Below, in pieces: positions 1 through 7,938 of a stretch of 13,738 bases of DNA (position 1 is its first letter; every line of letters starts with the position of its first letter). Both the position numbers and the translations under genes were made by a program. Below the pieces are notes generated by a model, which did no database searches, was not told the DNA's origin, and saw only the letters and a program-made list of their open reading frames with translations. This DNA comes from Candidatus Eiseniibacteriota bacterium (lineage in GTDB: Bacteria > Eisenbacteria > RBG-16-71-46), in contig VBOS01000297.1 of the NCBI GenBank assembly GCA_005893185.1, positions 1 to 13,738 of the forward strand, in the 5' to 3' direction.

Positions 1-2
1 TC

Positions 3-503
3 TCCTCCGACCTCACGGCCCTCGCGCGTTTCCCGGTGGCGGTCGTGTGCGCCGGGGCCAAGGCCGTGCTCGATCTGGCGCGGACGATCGAGGCGCTCGA
101 ATCGCTGGGCGTTCCGGTCTACGGCCTCGGCACAGGTGACTTCCCCGCCTTCTACGTGCGCGAAAGCGGGCTCTCGGTGGACCACCGCTTCGACACGGTG
201 GACGATCTCGCAGCGGCCGTGCGCAATCACTTCCAGCTCGGGCTCGGGACCGGGGTCGTGGTCGCGAACCCGATTCCGCTCGAGCACGAGCTGCCGCGCG
301 CCGAGTACGAGCAGGCGCTCGAGCACGCGGTCGCGGAGGCCGCGGAGATGAAGGTGCGCGGCCGGCTGCTCACGCCGTTCCTGCTCGACCGCCTGGCCGA
401 GCTGACCGGCGGGAAAACGGTTGCCGCCAATCTCGCGCTGCTACGCAACAACGCACGCGCGGCCGCCGAGCTGGCCGTTGCGCTGGCGCGGCAGGGAGGG
501 TGA
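3..503 (+). CDS. psuG: Pseudouridine-5'-phosphate glycosidase, C-terminal part (5' end outside window)
   Basis: This is the last ~166 residues of PsuG, which reversibly splits pseudouridine 5'-phosphate into uracil and ribose 5-phosphate in the cytoplasm. The frame is open from base 3, so the gene starts outside the window; roughly the first 145 residues, including the catalytic Glu of the E. coli enzyme (E31), are missing. Aligned from memory to E. coli PsuG, the Asp at 9-11 matches D149. The Lys of the CAGAK motif (60-62) matches the Schiff-base lysine K166, and the Asn at 429-431 in the segment GGKTVAANLALLRNNA matches N289. The family motif VVVANPIP is also present. All catalytic residues in the visible part are therefore intact. 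The usual partner, the pseudouridine kinase gene psuK, is not downstream and could only lie to the left. The next gene starts 87 bases later on the same strand. Confidence 0.93.
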   Translation, partial: SSDLTALARFPVAVVCAGAKAVLDLARTIEALESLGVPVYGLGTGDFPAFYVRESGLSVDHRFDTVDDLAAAVRNHFQLGLGTGVVVANPIPLEHELPRAEYEQALEHAVAEAAEMKVRGRLLTPFLLDRLAELTGGKTVAANLALLRNNARAAAELAVALARQGG

Positions 504-590
504 GGGAACGGGTGGCTCGACAGGCGCGCACGCTCCGCGAGGTCCGGCCGAGAGCGAGCGTGCAGTCGGCGGAGGCCGGGAGAGCGATCG

Positions 591-1283
591 ATGGCGCACT
601 CTGAGCTGCACCGCGGCGAGCGCGTCGGCTGGTTGCGCGCCGCGGTCCTCGGCGCCAACGACGGCCTCATCTCCACGAGCAGCCTGATCGTGGGCGTGGC
701 GGCGGCCGCGCCGGAGCGCGCGGCCGTCGTGCTGGCCGCGGTGGCGGGGCTCGTGGCCGGCGCGCTCGCGATGGCGGCCGGAGAGTACGTCTCCGTCAGC
801 TCGCAGAAGGACACCGAGCAGGCCGATCTCGACCGCGAGAAGCGCGAGCTGGCCACGTCGCCGGAGTCCGAGCGCGTGGAGCTGGCGGGGATCTACGTGG
901 CACGCGGGCTTGCGCCCGATCTCGCAACCCAGGTCGCCGACCAGCTGATGGCGCACGACGCGCTGGGAGCGCACGCGCGCGACGAGCTCGGCATCCACGA
1001 GCTGACGCGCGCCCGGCCGATCCAGGCGGCGGTTGCGTCCGCTGCCTCCTTCGCCGCGGGCGCTGCGCCGCCCGCGATGCTCGCGGCGCTGCTGCCCGCC
1101 GGCGCGCTGGGGCCGAGCATCGTGGCGGTCACGCTCGCGCTCCTGCTCGTTCTCGGCGGGGCGGCGGCCCGGCTCGGCGGCGCTCCGACGTTGCGCGGGG
1201 CGCTGCGCGTTGCGTTTTGGGGCGCGGTGGCGATGGCGTGCACCGCCGGGGTCGGGCGCCTCTTCGGCGCGGCCGCCGGGTAG
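591..1283 (+). CDS. VIT1/CCC1-family iron/manganese transporter
   Basis: A 230-residue membrane protein of the VIT1/CCC1 (DUF125) family, whose members export Fe2+ or Mn2+ from the cytoplasm or load it into a compartment. The family signature GANDGLISTSSLIVG lies at residues 21-35 and MAAGEYVSVSSQ at 61-72. About five hydrophobic segments fit the family: ~13-40, 44-69, 145-170, 174-195 and 206-227. Between the second and third lies a soluble acidic and helical loop (~72-140) with many Glu/Asp residues, corresponding to the metal-binding domain of the plant enzyme. The ATG is preceded by GGGAG at 578-582, a well-spaced ribosome site. It is followed after 8 bases by the YkvA gene, so the two are probably co-transcribed. 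Metal specificity cannot be read from the sequence. Confidence 0.92.
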   Translation: MAHSELHRGERVGWLRAAVLGANDGLISTSSLIVGVAAAAPERAAVVLAAVAGLVAGALAMAAGEYVSVSSQKDTEQADLDREKRELATSPESERVELAGIYVARGLAPDLATQVADQLMAHDALGAHARDELGIHELTRARPIQAAVASAASFAAGAAPPAMLAALLPAGALGPSIVAVTLALLLVLGGAAARLGGAPTLRGALRVAFWGAVAMACTAGVGRLFGAAAG

Positions 1284-1291
1284 CGGTTCCG

Positions 1292-1708
1292 ATGCCTGAG
1301 CCGCACCGCAAGCCCGACCCGCTGACCCGGCTGCGCGCGCGCGTCCGCGCCCTCGAGGCGGACACGTACGCCCTCTACCTCGCGGCTCGCGACCCCCGCG
1401 TTCCGTGGCCGGCGAAGGCGGTCGCCGCGATCACGGTCGCCTATGCGCTGAGCCCGATCGATCTCATCCCGGACTTCATCCCCGTGATCGGCCACCTCGA
1501 CGATCTCGTTCTCGTTCCGCTCGGGCTCGCGCTGGCGATTCGGCTCATTCCGCCCCCCATCCTCGCCGAGCATCGGGCGGAGGCGGCGCGCCGGTTCGCG
1601 CACGGTGGACCCCGCAGTCGCGTGGGAATCGTTCTGGTGGCGGTCGTCTGGCTGCTCGGGCTGGTCTGGCTGGCGCGCGTCTTCTGGTCGCGCGCGCATC
1701 ACCGGTAG
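1292..1708 (+). CDS. YkvA/DUF1232-family small membrane protein
   Basis: A 138-residue protein with the DUF1232 (YkvA) signature at residues 51-75, centred on YALSPIDLIPDFIPVIGHLDD, where the SPIDLIPD core is diagnostic. The N-terminal ~35 residues are charged and likely helical. A hydrophobic stretch leads into the motif (~42-56), another follows it (~72-90), and a strong transmembrane helix lies at ~111-131 just before the basic C-terminus RAHHR. The family has no firmly assigned biochemical function. The ATG at 1292 lies 8 bases after the VIT stop codon; the longer frame starting at 1217 would overlap the VIT gene and was rejected. No clear ribosome site precedes the ATG, so translation may be coupled to the VIT gene. 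The link with metal transport is inferred from position only. Confidence 0.88.
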   Translation: MPEPHRKPDPLTRLRARVRALEADTYALYLAARDPRVPWPAKAVAAITVAYALSPIDLIPDFIPVIGHLDDLVLVPLGLALAIRLIPPPILAEHRAEAARRFAHGGPRSRVGIVLVAVVWLLGLVWLARVFWSRAHHR

Positions 1709-1812
1709 CCTCCCGTCACGGCTGACTCAGCAGGAGCATCGCAGCATCCTCGCGCGAGGAAAGGACGCCGCGCGGCGGGTGGCGCGCCCTGCATGCTACT
1801 CTGCGCCCCGTC
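1709..1812. other. Intergenic region with palindromes ahead of the kinase gene
   Basis: This 104-base gap contains an 11-base inverted repeat at 1721-1731 (GCTGACTCAGC) and a perfect 14-base palindrome at 1747-1760 (TCCTCGCGCGAGGA). Either could form a small hairpin or act as a dimeric regulator site, but neither is followed by a T-run. A perfect 14-base palindrome is expected about once by chance in a window of this size, and more often in GC-rich DNA, so the observation is weak. Confidence 0.3.
1797..1802 (+). promoter_or_regulatory. Possible -10 box of the kinase gene (near-leaderless)
   Basis: TACTCT lies 10 bases before the kinase ATG, and no Shine-Dalgarno-like sequence lies in between. 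If it is a -10 element, the transcript would begin only a few bases before the start codon. There is no convincing -35 element at the right distance, so this is a weak call. Confidence 0.2.
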
Positions 1813-3968
1813 ATGTCGAGCGCTCCCGGCCCCACGACGACCATCTCCCACTACCGCCTGCTCCAGCCGCTGGGCCGCGGCGCGATGGGCGAGGTGTGGC
1901 TCGCCGAAGACACCCAGCTTCCGCGGCAGGTGGCGGTCAAGCTCCTGCCTTCGACCCTCACCCAGGACCCGGAGGCCGTGGACCGGCTGCTGCGCGAGGC
2001 GCAGGCGGCGGCGAGCGTGGATCATCCGGCGGTGGTCACCGTTTACGAGGCCGGGCTCGACGCGGGCCGCCCGTACCTGGTCATGCAGCGCGCAGAGGGC
2101 GAGACGCTCGAGGAGCGGCTCGCGCGCGGCCCGCTGCCGATCGCCGATGCGATCGATCTCGCCGTGAAGATCGCGGACGCGCTGGCCGAGGTCCACGCGC
2201 TCGGCATCGTCCATCGCGACCTCAAGCCCGCGAACGTGATCCTGACCGCGCGCGGACCCAAGGTGCTCGACTTCGGCGTCGCGAGCCTGCGCGGCTCCCC
2301 GCGGCTCACCGCCACCGGGATCGCGGTCGGCACGCCCTACGCGATGAGCCCGGAGCAGATGAAAGGGCTGCCGCCCGACAACCGCTCCGACCTGTGGGCG
2401 CTGGGCGTGATGCTCTACCAGGCGCTCACGGGGAAGCGCCCGTTCGAAGGCGCGAGCTTCGAGGCCGTGATGCACGCGGTGCTCAACACGCAGCCGCCGC
2501 CGCCGAGCGCGCTCGGTTCCGGGATCGGGCCGGATCTCGACTTCATCGTCATGAAGCTGCTGCGCAAGGACGCCGCGCATCGCTACGCGCGCGCCGAGGA
2601 GCTGATCGCCGATCTCACGAGCTGCGAGGCCTGCCGGGCAGAGCCGGGCGCATCCTCGAGAGCACTCCGGGAGGCGCCGCGCCCGCCGCGGCTGGCGGTG
2701 CTGCCGTTCGAGGTGATGAGCGCCGACAGCGACGACGCGTACCTCGCCGCCGGCCTCGCAGAGGACCTGATCGTGGACCTCACGCGCCTCGGCGGTCTCA
2801 CGGTCGCGTCGCGGGCCGAGGTGGCGCCGTACCGCGACCGCGCCGTGCCGCCGCGCACGCTGGCCCGCGAGCTGGCGGCCGACTACGTGCTGCTCGGCAG
2901 CGTACGCCGCGCAGGAAATCGCGCGCGCATCAGCACCCAGCTCGTGCGAGCCTCCGACGGCCACGCGCTGTGGGCCGACCGCTTCGACCGCACGCTCGAG
3001 GATCTGTTCGACGTCCAGGCCGAGGTGTCGAAGCGCATCGTGGAGGCGCTCCATCTGGCGCTCAAGCCCGGCGAGCGCGAGATGCTGGACCGCGCGCCCA
3101 CCCGCAGCGCAGAGGCCTACCGCTTCTACCTCAGGGCGCGCGAGATCATGGAGGTGGCCGCGAGGAGAGCCTGCGCGCCGAGGAGCTGCTCAAGCAGGCG
3201 CTCGAGCTGGATCCGGATTTCGCGCTGGGCCTGGCGACGCTGGGCGAGATCTACGCCCGGCGCCCCATGCGCTGGTGGGCGGGGCGCGAGATCGCAGACA
3301 AGGCGCTGCCCCTGGCGGAGCGAGCGCTCCAGCTCGAGCCGGACCTGTTCGAGGCGCTGCTCGTGCGCGCGATGGTCCACCGGCTGCATGGAGAAGTGGT
3401 GCAGCTCCTGGCTGTGCTCGAGCGCGTCGCGACCCTGGATCCCGACTACCCGGAGGCGGTGGAGTGGGCAGCTTGGTCCTACCTCAGCATGGGCGAGCCC
3501 GAGCGGGCGCTCCCGATGCTGGAGCGGCACCTGGCGCGGCACCCCGAGCGCCCGACGGCCCTCTCGTGGCTGGAGCAATGCTACGACCTCATGGGTCGGG
3601 AGGCGGATTCCCAACGGATCGGCCGCATCGCGCTCGAGAAGCTGCTGGAGGTCGTGCGCCTCCACCCGGACGACGTGTACGACCGCTCGTTGCTGGCCAC
3701 GAGGTTGATCCGGGACGGACAGCGCGAGGCCGGCATCCGCCAGGTCGAGCGCACCGTCGAGATGGCGCCCCACGACGGCCGCATTCGCTACAACGCAGCT
3801 TGTGCGTATGCCCGCGCCGGGATGCCGGAGCGCGCGATGCAGGAGCTGAAGGAAGGCATCCGCGACATCCCATCGTACGTCTCGGACTGGCCGCGGCGTG
3901 ATCCCGACCTCGCGAGCCTGCACGACCACCCGGAGTTCATCCGGCTGTTTGGGAAGGTGGAGCCGTAG
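1813..3968 (+). CDS. Ser/Thr protein kinase with TolB-like and TPR regions, frameshifted
   Basis: A cytoplasmic Hanks-type kinase. Residues 15-270 carry the glycine loop GRGAMGEV (21-28), the ATP-binding Lys43, the catalytic loop HRDLKPAN (134-141, Asp136), DFG (153-155) and SPE (179-181), so it looks active. Residues ~293-412 form the TolB/FlgO-N-like domain often found in such proteins (LAVLPFE, GSVRRAGNRARISTQLV, DRFDRTLEDLFDVQ). The rest is TPR-like repeats (for example LKQALELDPDFALGLATLGEIY). No transmembrane helix separates kinase from sensor, unlike many relatives. The reading frame breaks near 3156: the kinase frame continues as Arg/Ser/Trp-rich nonsense to 3708, while the TPR part continues in the -1 frame to the stop at 3966-3968. 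Restoring one G gives ~718 residues. A recent mutation and a sequencing error are both possible. As sequenced, the TPR part would be lost. Confidence 0.85.
3154..3158 (+). other. Site of the -1 frameshift in the kinase gene
   Basis: Up to Val448 (3154-3156) the protein matches family expectation in the frame of the ATG. From 3156 on, the -1 frame reads GREESLRAEELLKQALELDPDF without a gap in sense. Adding one G to the GG at 3156-3157 joins the two cleanly. No slippery heptamer or strong downstream hairpin is evident, which argues against programmed frameshifting. Confidence 0.75.
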
Positions 3969-4003
3969 GCGGCGGAGCGGGCGCGGGGGGGGCGCGCGAG
4001 GAC

Positions 4004-4022
4004 GAGCGCTACCTGGGCGCTC
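4004..4022. terminator. Possible hairpin between convergent kinase and DUF2079 genes
   Basis: GAGCGC at 4004-4009 and GCGCTC at 4017-4022 can pair around a 7-base loop. The hairpin lies 36 bases after the kinase stop and overlaps the last codons of the opposing gene. There is no T-run, so intrinsic termination is uncertain. Confidence 0.25.
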
Positions 4023-6072
4023 CCGTCAGGCGGATCGATCCGACCCGGACGAACGTCCCGCGCGCGGGATCGTTCGGCACGCAGTCCCCGCGCGCCCACT
4101 CGTCCGTCCTCCACTCCATCGAGAAGCCCAGCTGGTAGCGCCCGGCCGCGAGCCCCGCCGGCGCCACCACGCGAACGATCTCGACCTCGGGCGCGTTCGC
4201 CGGCCACTCGTGGACCGGGTAGAGCGCGTAGCCGATGTTGCGCGTGTGCTCGTACGCGGTCCGGCCCCGCTCATCGCGCAGTGCCAGGTGCATCATGTAG
4301 AGCCGGTCGGCCGGCGCCCCGCGCATCCATCGCACGCGGAACTCGAGGATCTCGCCGGGCCGCGCGTCCCGATCCAGCGGCTCCACATCGAGTAGGGCGA
4401 GGACCCCGTCGTACACGATGGGAAGCGCATTGCCGCCGGCCGAAGCTTCCGGCTCGAGCAGAGCCACCGTGTCGCGCGCGCCGCGCGCGAACGCGACGAG
4501 ATCTCCAGCGGCTGCGACGGGCCTGAGCCCGTTGAGCCGGCACATCTCGCGAAGCCGCGCCCCGCTGGCCAGCACAGCGTCCGAGGTCGCGGGCACGGAG
4601 AGGTCGGCGACCATTCCGCCGACGCCGGTGGGCAGAGCGTAGGGACGGTTCGAGAACGTGTACCGGCCGCCGAGCAGGTTGTGAAGCGAACGAACGTCGG
4701 CGACCCGCGTCAGATGCGAGAGCATCTCGAAGCTCGCGATCACGCCGCCCGCGTGCGGGCGTTCGGCCAGCAGGCGGTCGCGGTGCGCCCGCAACGCCCG
4801 CGCTTCCGGAGCGGGCCACAGGGGCTCGGCGGGGGAGAGCCTTCGCCAAGTTGCGCCCGGAGCGAACGGGCCGAACAAGGCATGGCTCGCCAGCGCGCAT
4901 GCGAGCGCAGCTCCGCACGCGACGGCCAGCGCGATCCCGCGATCGGTCTCGGCGCGGGTCGCCGTGCTCGGCGCCCGCGGCCTGCTCCCCCAGAGCGCGG
5001 CGGCGGCCCGCTCGGCTCCGCGCGAGAGGTTGCGCAGGCCCAGAATGGCAGCCGCCACGGTGAACGGCGTCACGAGCGCGGTGTAGTGGTAGACGATCGA
5101 GTGCTGTTGGTAGCGCCAGGTCAGAAAATGCCCGACCACGATCGGAGCGGCGATGAGCAGCGTGAGAGTGGTCTCGAACACGCTCTCCGGAGTCGTGAAC
5201 AGAGCCGCCAGAGCCCCGCCGGGATCGCGCAGGACGTTGAGCGCGACCTCGGCCGGCGTGCGGCCCCAGTCGATGTAGAGCCATCCGTATTGCGCCCCGC
5301 CTGCGTTGAACGCCGGCCGAAGGAAAGCGTAGGTGGCGACCAGCGAAGCGACCGCCAGCAGCGCGAGCCCGGCCGCCGCCCGCCGCCCGCCCGGGCGCCG
5401 GAGCAGCAGCGCGTAGCCCGCCAGCATCAGCGTCACGAGCGCGACCTCCTCGCGCGTCAGGAGCGCAAGGCCCGCCGCAGCCCAGGCCGGCCGGTTGCGG
5501 CCCGCACGCAGGAAGTCGAACGCGAACAGCAGCGCTGGCGTCGCCAGCGTTTCAGGGTGGAACTCGAAGAGGTTCGAGTACTGGAGCGCCGGGAACAGCA
5601 GGTAGAGCGCGGCGCAGCACGCCGCCGCCCACTCGCGCGCCAGCTCCCGCCGCGCCAGCCGGTAGACGGGCCAGGCGCCAGCGGCCAGCGCGCAGGACTG
5701 GAGGATCAGCAGCATCCGCGCATCGCGGAACAGCGCGTAGAGCGGGGCGAGCGGAATCAGGATGAGCGAAGAGTGATCGCCGAGCCAGTTCATGCCCCGG
5801 ATCGACTCGAAGAAGGTCCCGCGCAGCACGCCGTCCACGGCGTGGGCGAAGATCGCGAGATCGAAGTCGTTGTAGAGGTAGTACCGGTACTTCTGGACGC
5901 ATAGGAACGAGAACAACGCCGCGTAGGCGGTCGCGAGCGCCGGCACGGCCCAGCGCCCCCATGAGGCCGCGGGCGGCACGGCGCGCTCGGGCACGCGAGG
6001 TGCGCCAAGCTTGGCCGCGCGGGAAGCCGCGCGCTCCGGCCCGGACGGCGGGGGCGACTCTCTGCGCTTCAT
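4009..6072 (-). CDS. DUF2079 family polytopic membrane protein
   Basis: A 687-residue integral membrane protein. After a basic, Pro-rich N-terminus (1-38) come a first helix (~41-60) and the DUF2079 landmarks: DFDLAIF (69-75), NWLGDHSS (95-102), PVYRLARR (135-142), FEFHPETLA (169-177) and TREEV (206-210), then QQHSIVYHYTALVTPF further on. DUF2079 proteins resemble polytopic GT-C glycosyltransferases such as the ArnT/PMT group, and the Asp pair near residues 69-71 may play the catalytic role; the substrate is unknown. The last ~140 residues look like a soluble beta-sandwich domain (PGEILEFRVRW, LAAGRYQLGFSMEW) of the kind appended to many such proteins, probably periplasmic. The start has GGAAGG 8 bases upstream and lies 16 bases after the stop of the preceding glycosyltransferase gene, so the two form an operon. 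From memory of the family, the stretch before the YHYTA motif seems short by about one helix. Confidence 0.85.
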   Translation of the reverse strand: MKRRESPPPSGPERAASRAAKLGAPRVPERAVPPAASWGRWAVPALATAYAALFSFLCVQKYRYYLYNDFDLAIFAHAVDGVLRGTFFESIRGMNWLGDHSSLILIPLAPLYALFRDARMLLILQSCALAAGAWPVYRLARRELAREWAAACCAALYLLFPALQYSNLFEFHPETLATPALLFAFDFLRAGRNRPAWAAAGLALLTREEVALVTLMLAGYALLLRRPGGRRAAAGLALLAVASLVATYAFLRPAFNAGGAQYGWLYIDWGRTPAEVALNVLRDPGGALAALFTTPESVFETTLTLLIAAPIVVGHFLTWRYQQHSIVYHYTALVTPFTVAAAILGLRNLSRGAERAAAALWGSRPRAPSTATRAETDRGIALAVACGAALACALASHALFGPFAPGATWRRLSPAEPLWPAPEARALRAHRDRLLAERPHAGGVIASFEMLSHLTRVADVRSLHNLLGGRYTFSNRPYALPTGVGGMVADLSVPATSDAVLASGARLREMCRLNGLRPVAAAGDLVAFARGARDTVALLEPEASAGGNALPIVYDGVLALLDVEPLDRDARPGEILEFRVRWMRGAPADRLYMMHLALRDERGRTAYEHTRNIGYALYPVHEWPANAPEVEIVRVVAPAGLAAGRYQLGFSMEWRTDEWARGDCVPNDPARGTFVRVGSIRLTGAPR

Positions 6073-6088
6073 GCCGGGCGCCTTCCGG

Positions 6089-7633
6089 TCACGAATTCGG
6101 GACGCGAGCCACGAGCATGAGCCACTCCGACTCCCACAACTTCCGCAGCCGTCCGCTCTGGCCCAGGCTGTCCACGCAAGCGATGAAGCTGCGCGGGTAG
6201 TTGTCGCCGTCGAACGCTTCGCTCGGCTTCCAGAGCGGCACCAGCAGATATCCGATGCGCGCGCTGTCGAGGGCGGCGAGGAACCGCGCGGGCTCTTTCT
6301 CGTGGAAGAGTCCGGTGTAGCGCACGCGCTGGCCCCAGGGAATCGGCCAGGTGGCGCTGCGCCGCGAATAGTAGAACGTGTCGTAGGTCCACAGGCTCAG
6401 CACCGTCCCGCCCTCTGGCACGTCCTGCCGGATGGCGGCATAGGCCTCGGCCAGGTAGGGCGGGACGTCGAGACCGGCGCGGTAATCGGGCATCCGCACC
6501 ACCGACAGCGCTGCGCATGCGAGCAGCACGATGCCGGCCACGCGTGACGCGAGGGGGCGGGAGCCCACGGCCGAGGAGAGGGCTAATGCGCCGAGCAGCG
6601 CGAGCGCAGGGATGAGCGGGAAGAGGTGCCGCGGATCGGCCAGCGGCACGCGCGCAGCGGCTGCGAAGGCCAGCGCGATTCCGGCAACCAGCACGGTCTC
6701 GAGCGTGGCGCGCCTCCGCACAGCTGCGAGAACGAGCGCGAGCACGCCCGCCGCGACGACCAGGGGCCCGGCGGCGGCGAGGCTCTGGCGGTGGAAGGAC
6801 GCCGTGGGAATGGCGAAGTGATTCACGTTGATCGCATAGAGCGCCCGGTCCACATCCGGCGCGAACAACGGGTAGATCGGGTCTCCGAACAGCTTCCAGT
6901 TGCGCACGAACATGGGGAGCGCGAGGAGCAGCGCCACCCCCAGGGCCGCGGCCACGCCGGCCGCCCGCCGCCATTCGCGGCGCGCCGCGCCGAGCGCCGC
7001 GAGCACGACGAGCGCCGGCAGCATCAGGAGCGCGGTCTGCTTCGTGAGCAGCGCGAGGCCGGCCGCCACGCCCATCCACGCCACGCCCATCCAAGTCGCG
7101 TCGCGCACGCGCTCCGTCCGCCAGAAGCGCAGCAGCAGGAGCGTTGCGCACAGCGTGAGGAGCGCGAGCAGCGCCTCGACGTAGAAGCGCACGGAGTGTG
7201 TCCCGAGCGCGCGGCTCGAGAGGCAGAGCAGTGCCGCCCAGACCCCGGCCCGGCTCGGCCGTCGCGGCGGGAGCCCGAACGCCAGCAGCGCGAGCAGCAG
7301 GGCGGTGAAGCCGACGTTGAGAAGCGGCAGCGCGTCCACCCCGGCCAGCCCGATCCACATGGCTCCCAGGATGTGCAGAAGCGGTGGGTAATAGTAGTAG
7401 AAGCCGGAGTACAGCTCCGGCATCACGCCCGGCAGGCGGTGGTGCGCCGCGATCCACTGCGCGGCGTGGGCATGAAAGCACTCGTCCGTGTAGAACATGG
7501 CTCGCGAGGCTTGGGATCCGATCCGCACCAGGAATACAGCTGCGAGCAGGAGCGCGAGCAGGCCCTGGACGATTCCCGCGGGGGGCTCGGCTACGCCGGG
7601 CGCCGGAGATTCGGCGCGTGGCCGCGCGCGCAT
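6089..7633 (-). CDS. GT39/ArnT-like membrane glycosyltransferase
   Basis: A 514-residue polytopic protein resembling PMT_2/ArnT-type enzymes, which move a sugar from a polyprenyl-phosphate carrier to lipid or protein on the periplasmic side. A first helix (~21-40) is followed by FYTDECFHAHAAQWI with the acidic pair D50-E51 expected at the active site. Then come GFYYYYPPLLHILGA, the segment LLTKQTALLMLPAL, and LADPRHLFPLIPALALLGA, the PRH(L/Y)xxP motif common in this superfamily. About ten hydrophobic segments precede a soluble C-terminal domain of ~130 residues. The ATG at 7633 gives a sensible N-terminus but has only an adjacent GGAG. A GTG at 7702 with GAGG 8 bases upstream is an alternative start, adding 23 residues. 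The much longer open frame to 8386 runs through the 58-bp repeat and the next gene and was rejected. It is the first gene of an operon with DUF2079. The sugar and acceptor are unknown. Confidence 0.82.
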   Translation of the reverse strand: MRARPRAESPAPGVAEPPAGIVQGLLALLLAAVFLVRIGSQASRAMFYTDECFHAHAAQWIAAHHRLPGVMPELYSGFYYYYPPLLHILGAMWIGLAGVDALPLLNVGFTALLLALLAFGLPPRRPSRAGVWAALLCLSSRALGTHSVRFYVEALLALLTLCATLLLLRFWRTERVRDATWMGVAWMGVAAGLALLTKQTALLMLPALVVLAALGAARREWRRAAGVAAALGVALLLALPMFVRNWKLFGDPIYPLFAPDVDRALYAINVNHFAIPTASFHRQSLAAAGPLVVAAGVLALVLAAVRRRATLETVLVAGIALAFAAAARVPLADPRHLFPLIPALALLGALALSSAVGSRPLASRVAGIVLLACAALSVVRMPDYRAGLDVPPYLAEAYAAIRQDVPEGGTVLSLWTYDTFYYSRRSATWPIPWGQRVRYTGLFHEKEPARFLAALDSARIGYLLVPLWKPSEAFDGDNYPRSFIACVDSLGQSGRLRKLWESEWLMLVARVPNS

Positions 7634-7755
7634 CTCCGCGCGGCCGGAGGCGCGCGCGGCGCTCCTGGAGGCGCGGTCCTTGGCGGCGTGCGCGGTTCTC
7701 ACGTGCCCGGCCTCGCGCCTGGCGCGCCGGGTCGGGCGTGCGGCATCATTCAGCG

Positions 7756-7785
7756 AGCCTAAAGGCGTCGGCGCGGCTCCGGCAA
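7756..7785 (-). promoter_or_regulatory. Possible promoter of the glycosyltransferase operon
   Basis: Read on the minus strand, TTGCCG (7785-7780) and TAGGCT (7761-7756) are separated by 18 bases and resemble -35 and -10 boxes of a housekeeping promoter. Transcription would start near 7750, upstream of both candidate start codons. The match is partial. Confidence 0.27.
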
Positions 7786-7811
7786 GCGCGTGGGCGACGC
7801 TGGCCGCGCCA

Positions 7812-7938
7812 CGCTCGGCGCCAAATCTGCCGCTCCCGGCGCGGGCCGCCGCCTGCACGGTGCCCCGCGCGCTCGGCGCCAAATCTGCCGCTCCCGGCGC
7901 GGGCCGCCGCCTGCACCGCGCCCCGCGCGCTCGGCGCC
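7812..7938. repeat. 58-bp tandem repeat, two copies plus 11 bases
   Basis: Copies at 7812-7869 and 7870-7927 differ at only two positions (near the TGCACGGTG / TGCACCGCG segment). A third, partial copy (CGCTCGGCGCC) runs 7928-7938, after which the match stops. Each unit begins CGCTCGGCGCCAAATCTGCC, contains the palindrome GGCGCC and a short CCCG/CGGG inverted repeat, and ends in CCCCGCG. The repeat lies between the two divergent start codons, so it may be regulatory or a local duplication. No coding sense is evident on either strand. Confidence 0.92.

Noticed and set aside
1699..3054. Long open frame (451 codons) on the minus strand opposite the kinase gene
   Set aside because: It is antisense to a gene with clear kinase motifs, is extremely Arg/His/Ala-rich and shows no family resemblance; long shadow frames are common in GC-rich DNA.
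3150..3165. Programmed -1 ribosomal frameshift in the kinase gene
   Set aside because: There is no X-XXY-YYZ slippery heptamer at the junction and no obvious downstream structure; a lost base in a G run explains it more simply.
4681..5904. Open frame of 407 codons on the plus strand opposite the DUF2079 gene
   Set aside because: It lies within a complete membrane-protein gene on the other strand and its product is a low-complexity Arg/Gln/Glu-rich string with no domain.
6626..7762. Open frame of 378 codons on the plus strand opposite the glycosyltransferase
   Set aside because: It has shadow-type composition (Arg/Gln/His-rich), no motif, and the opposite strand is clearly coding.
7812..7938. 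CRISPR array
   Set aside because: The copies are directly adjacent with no unique spacers, and only two full units are present.
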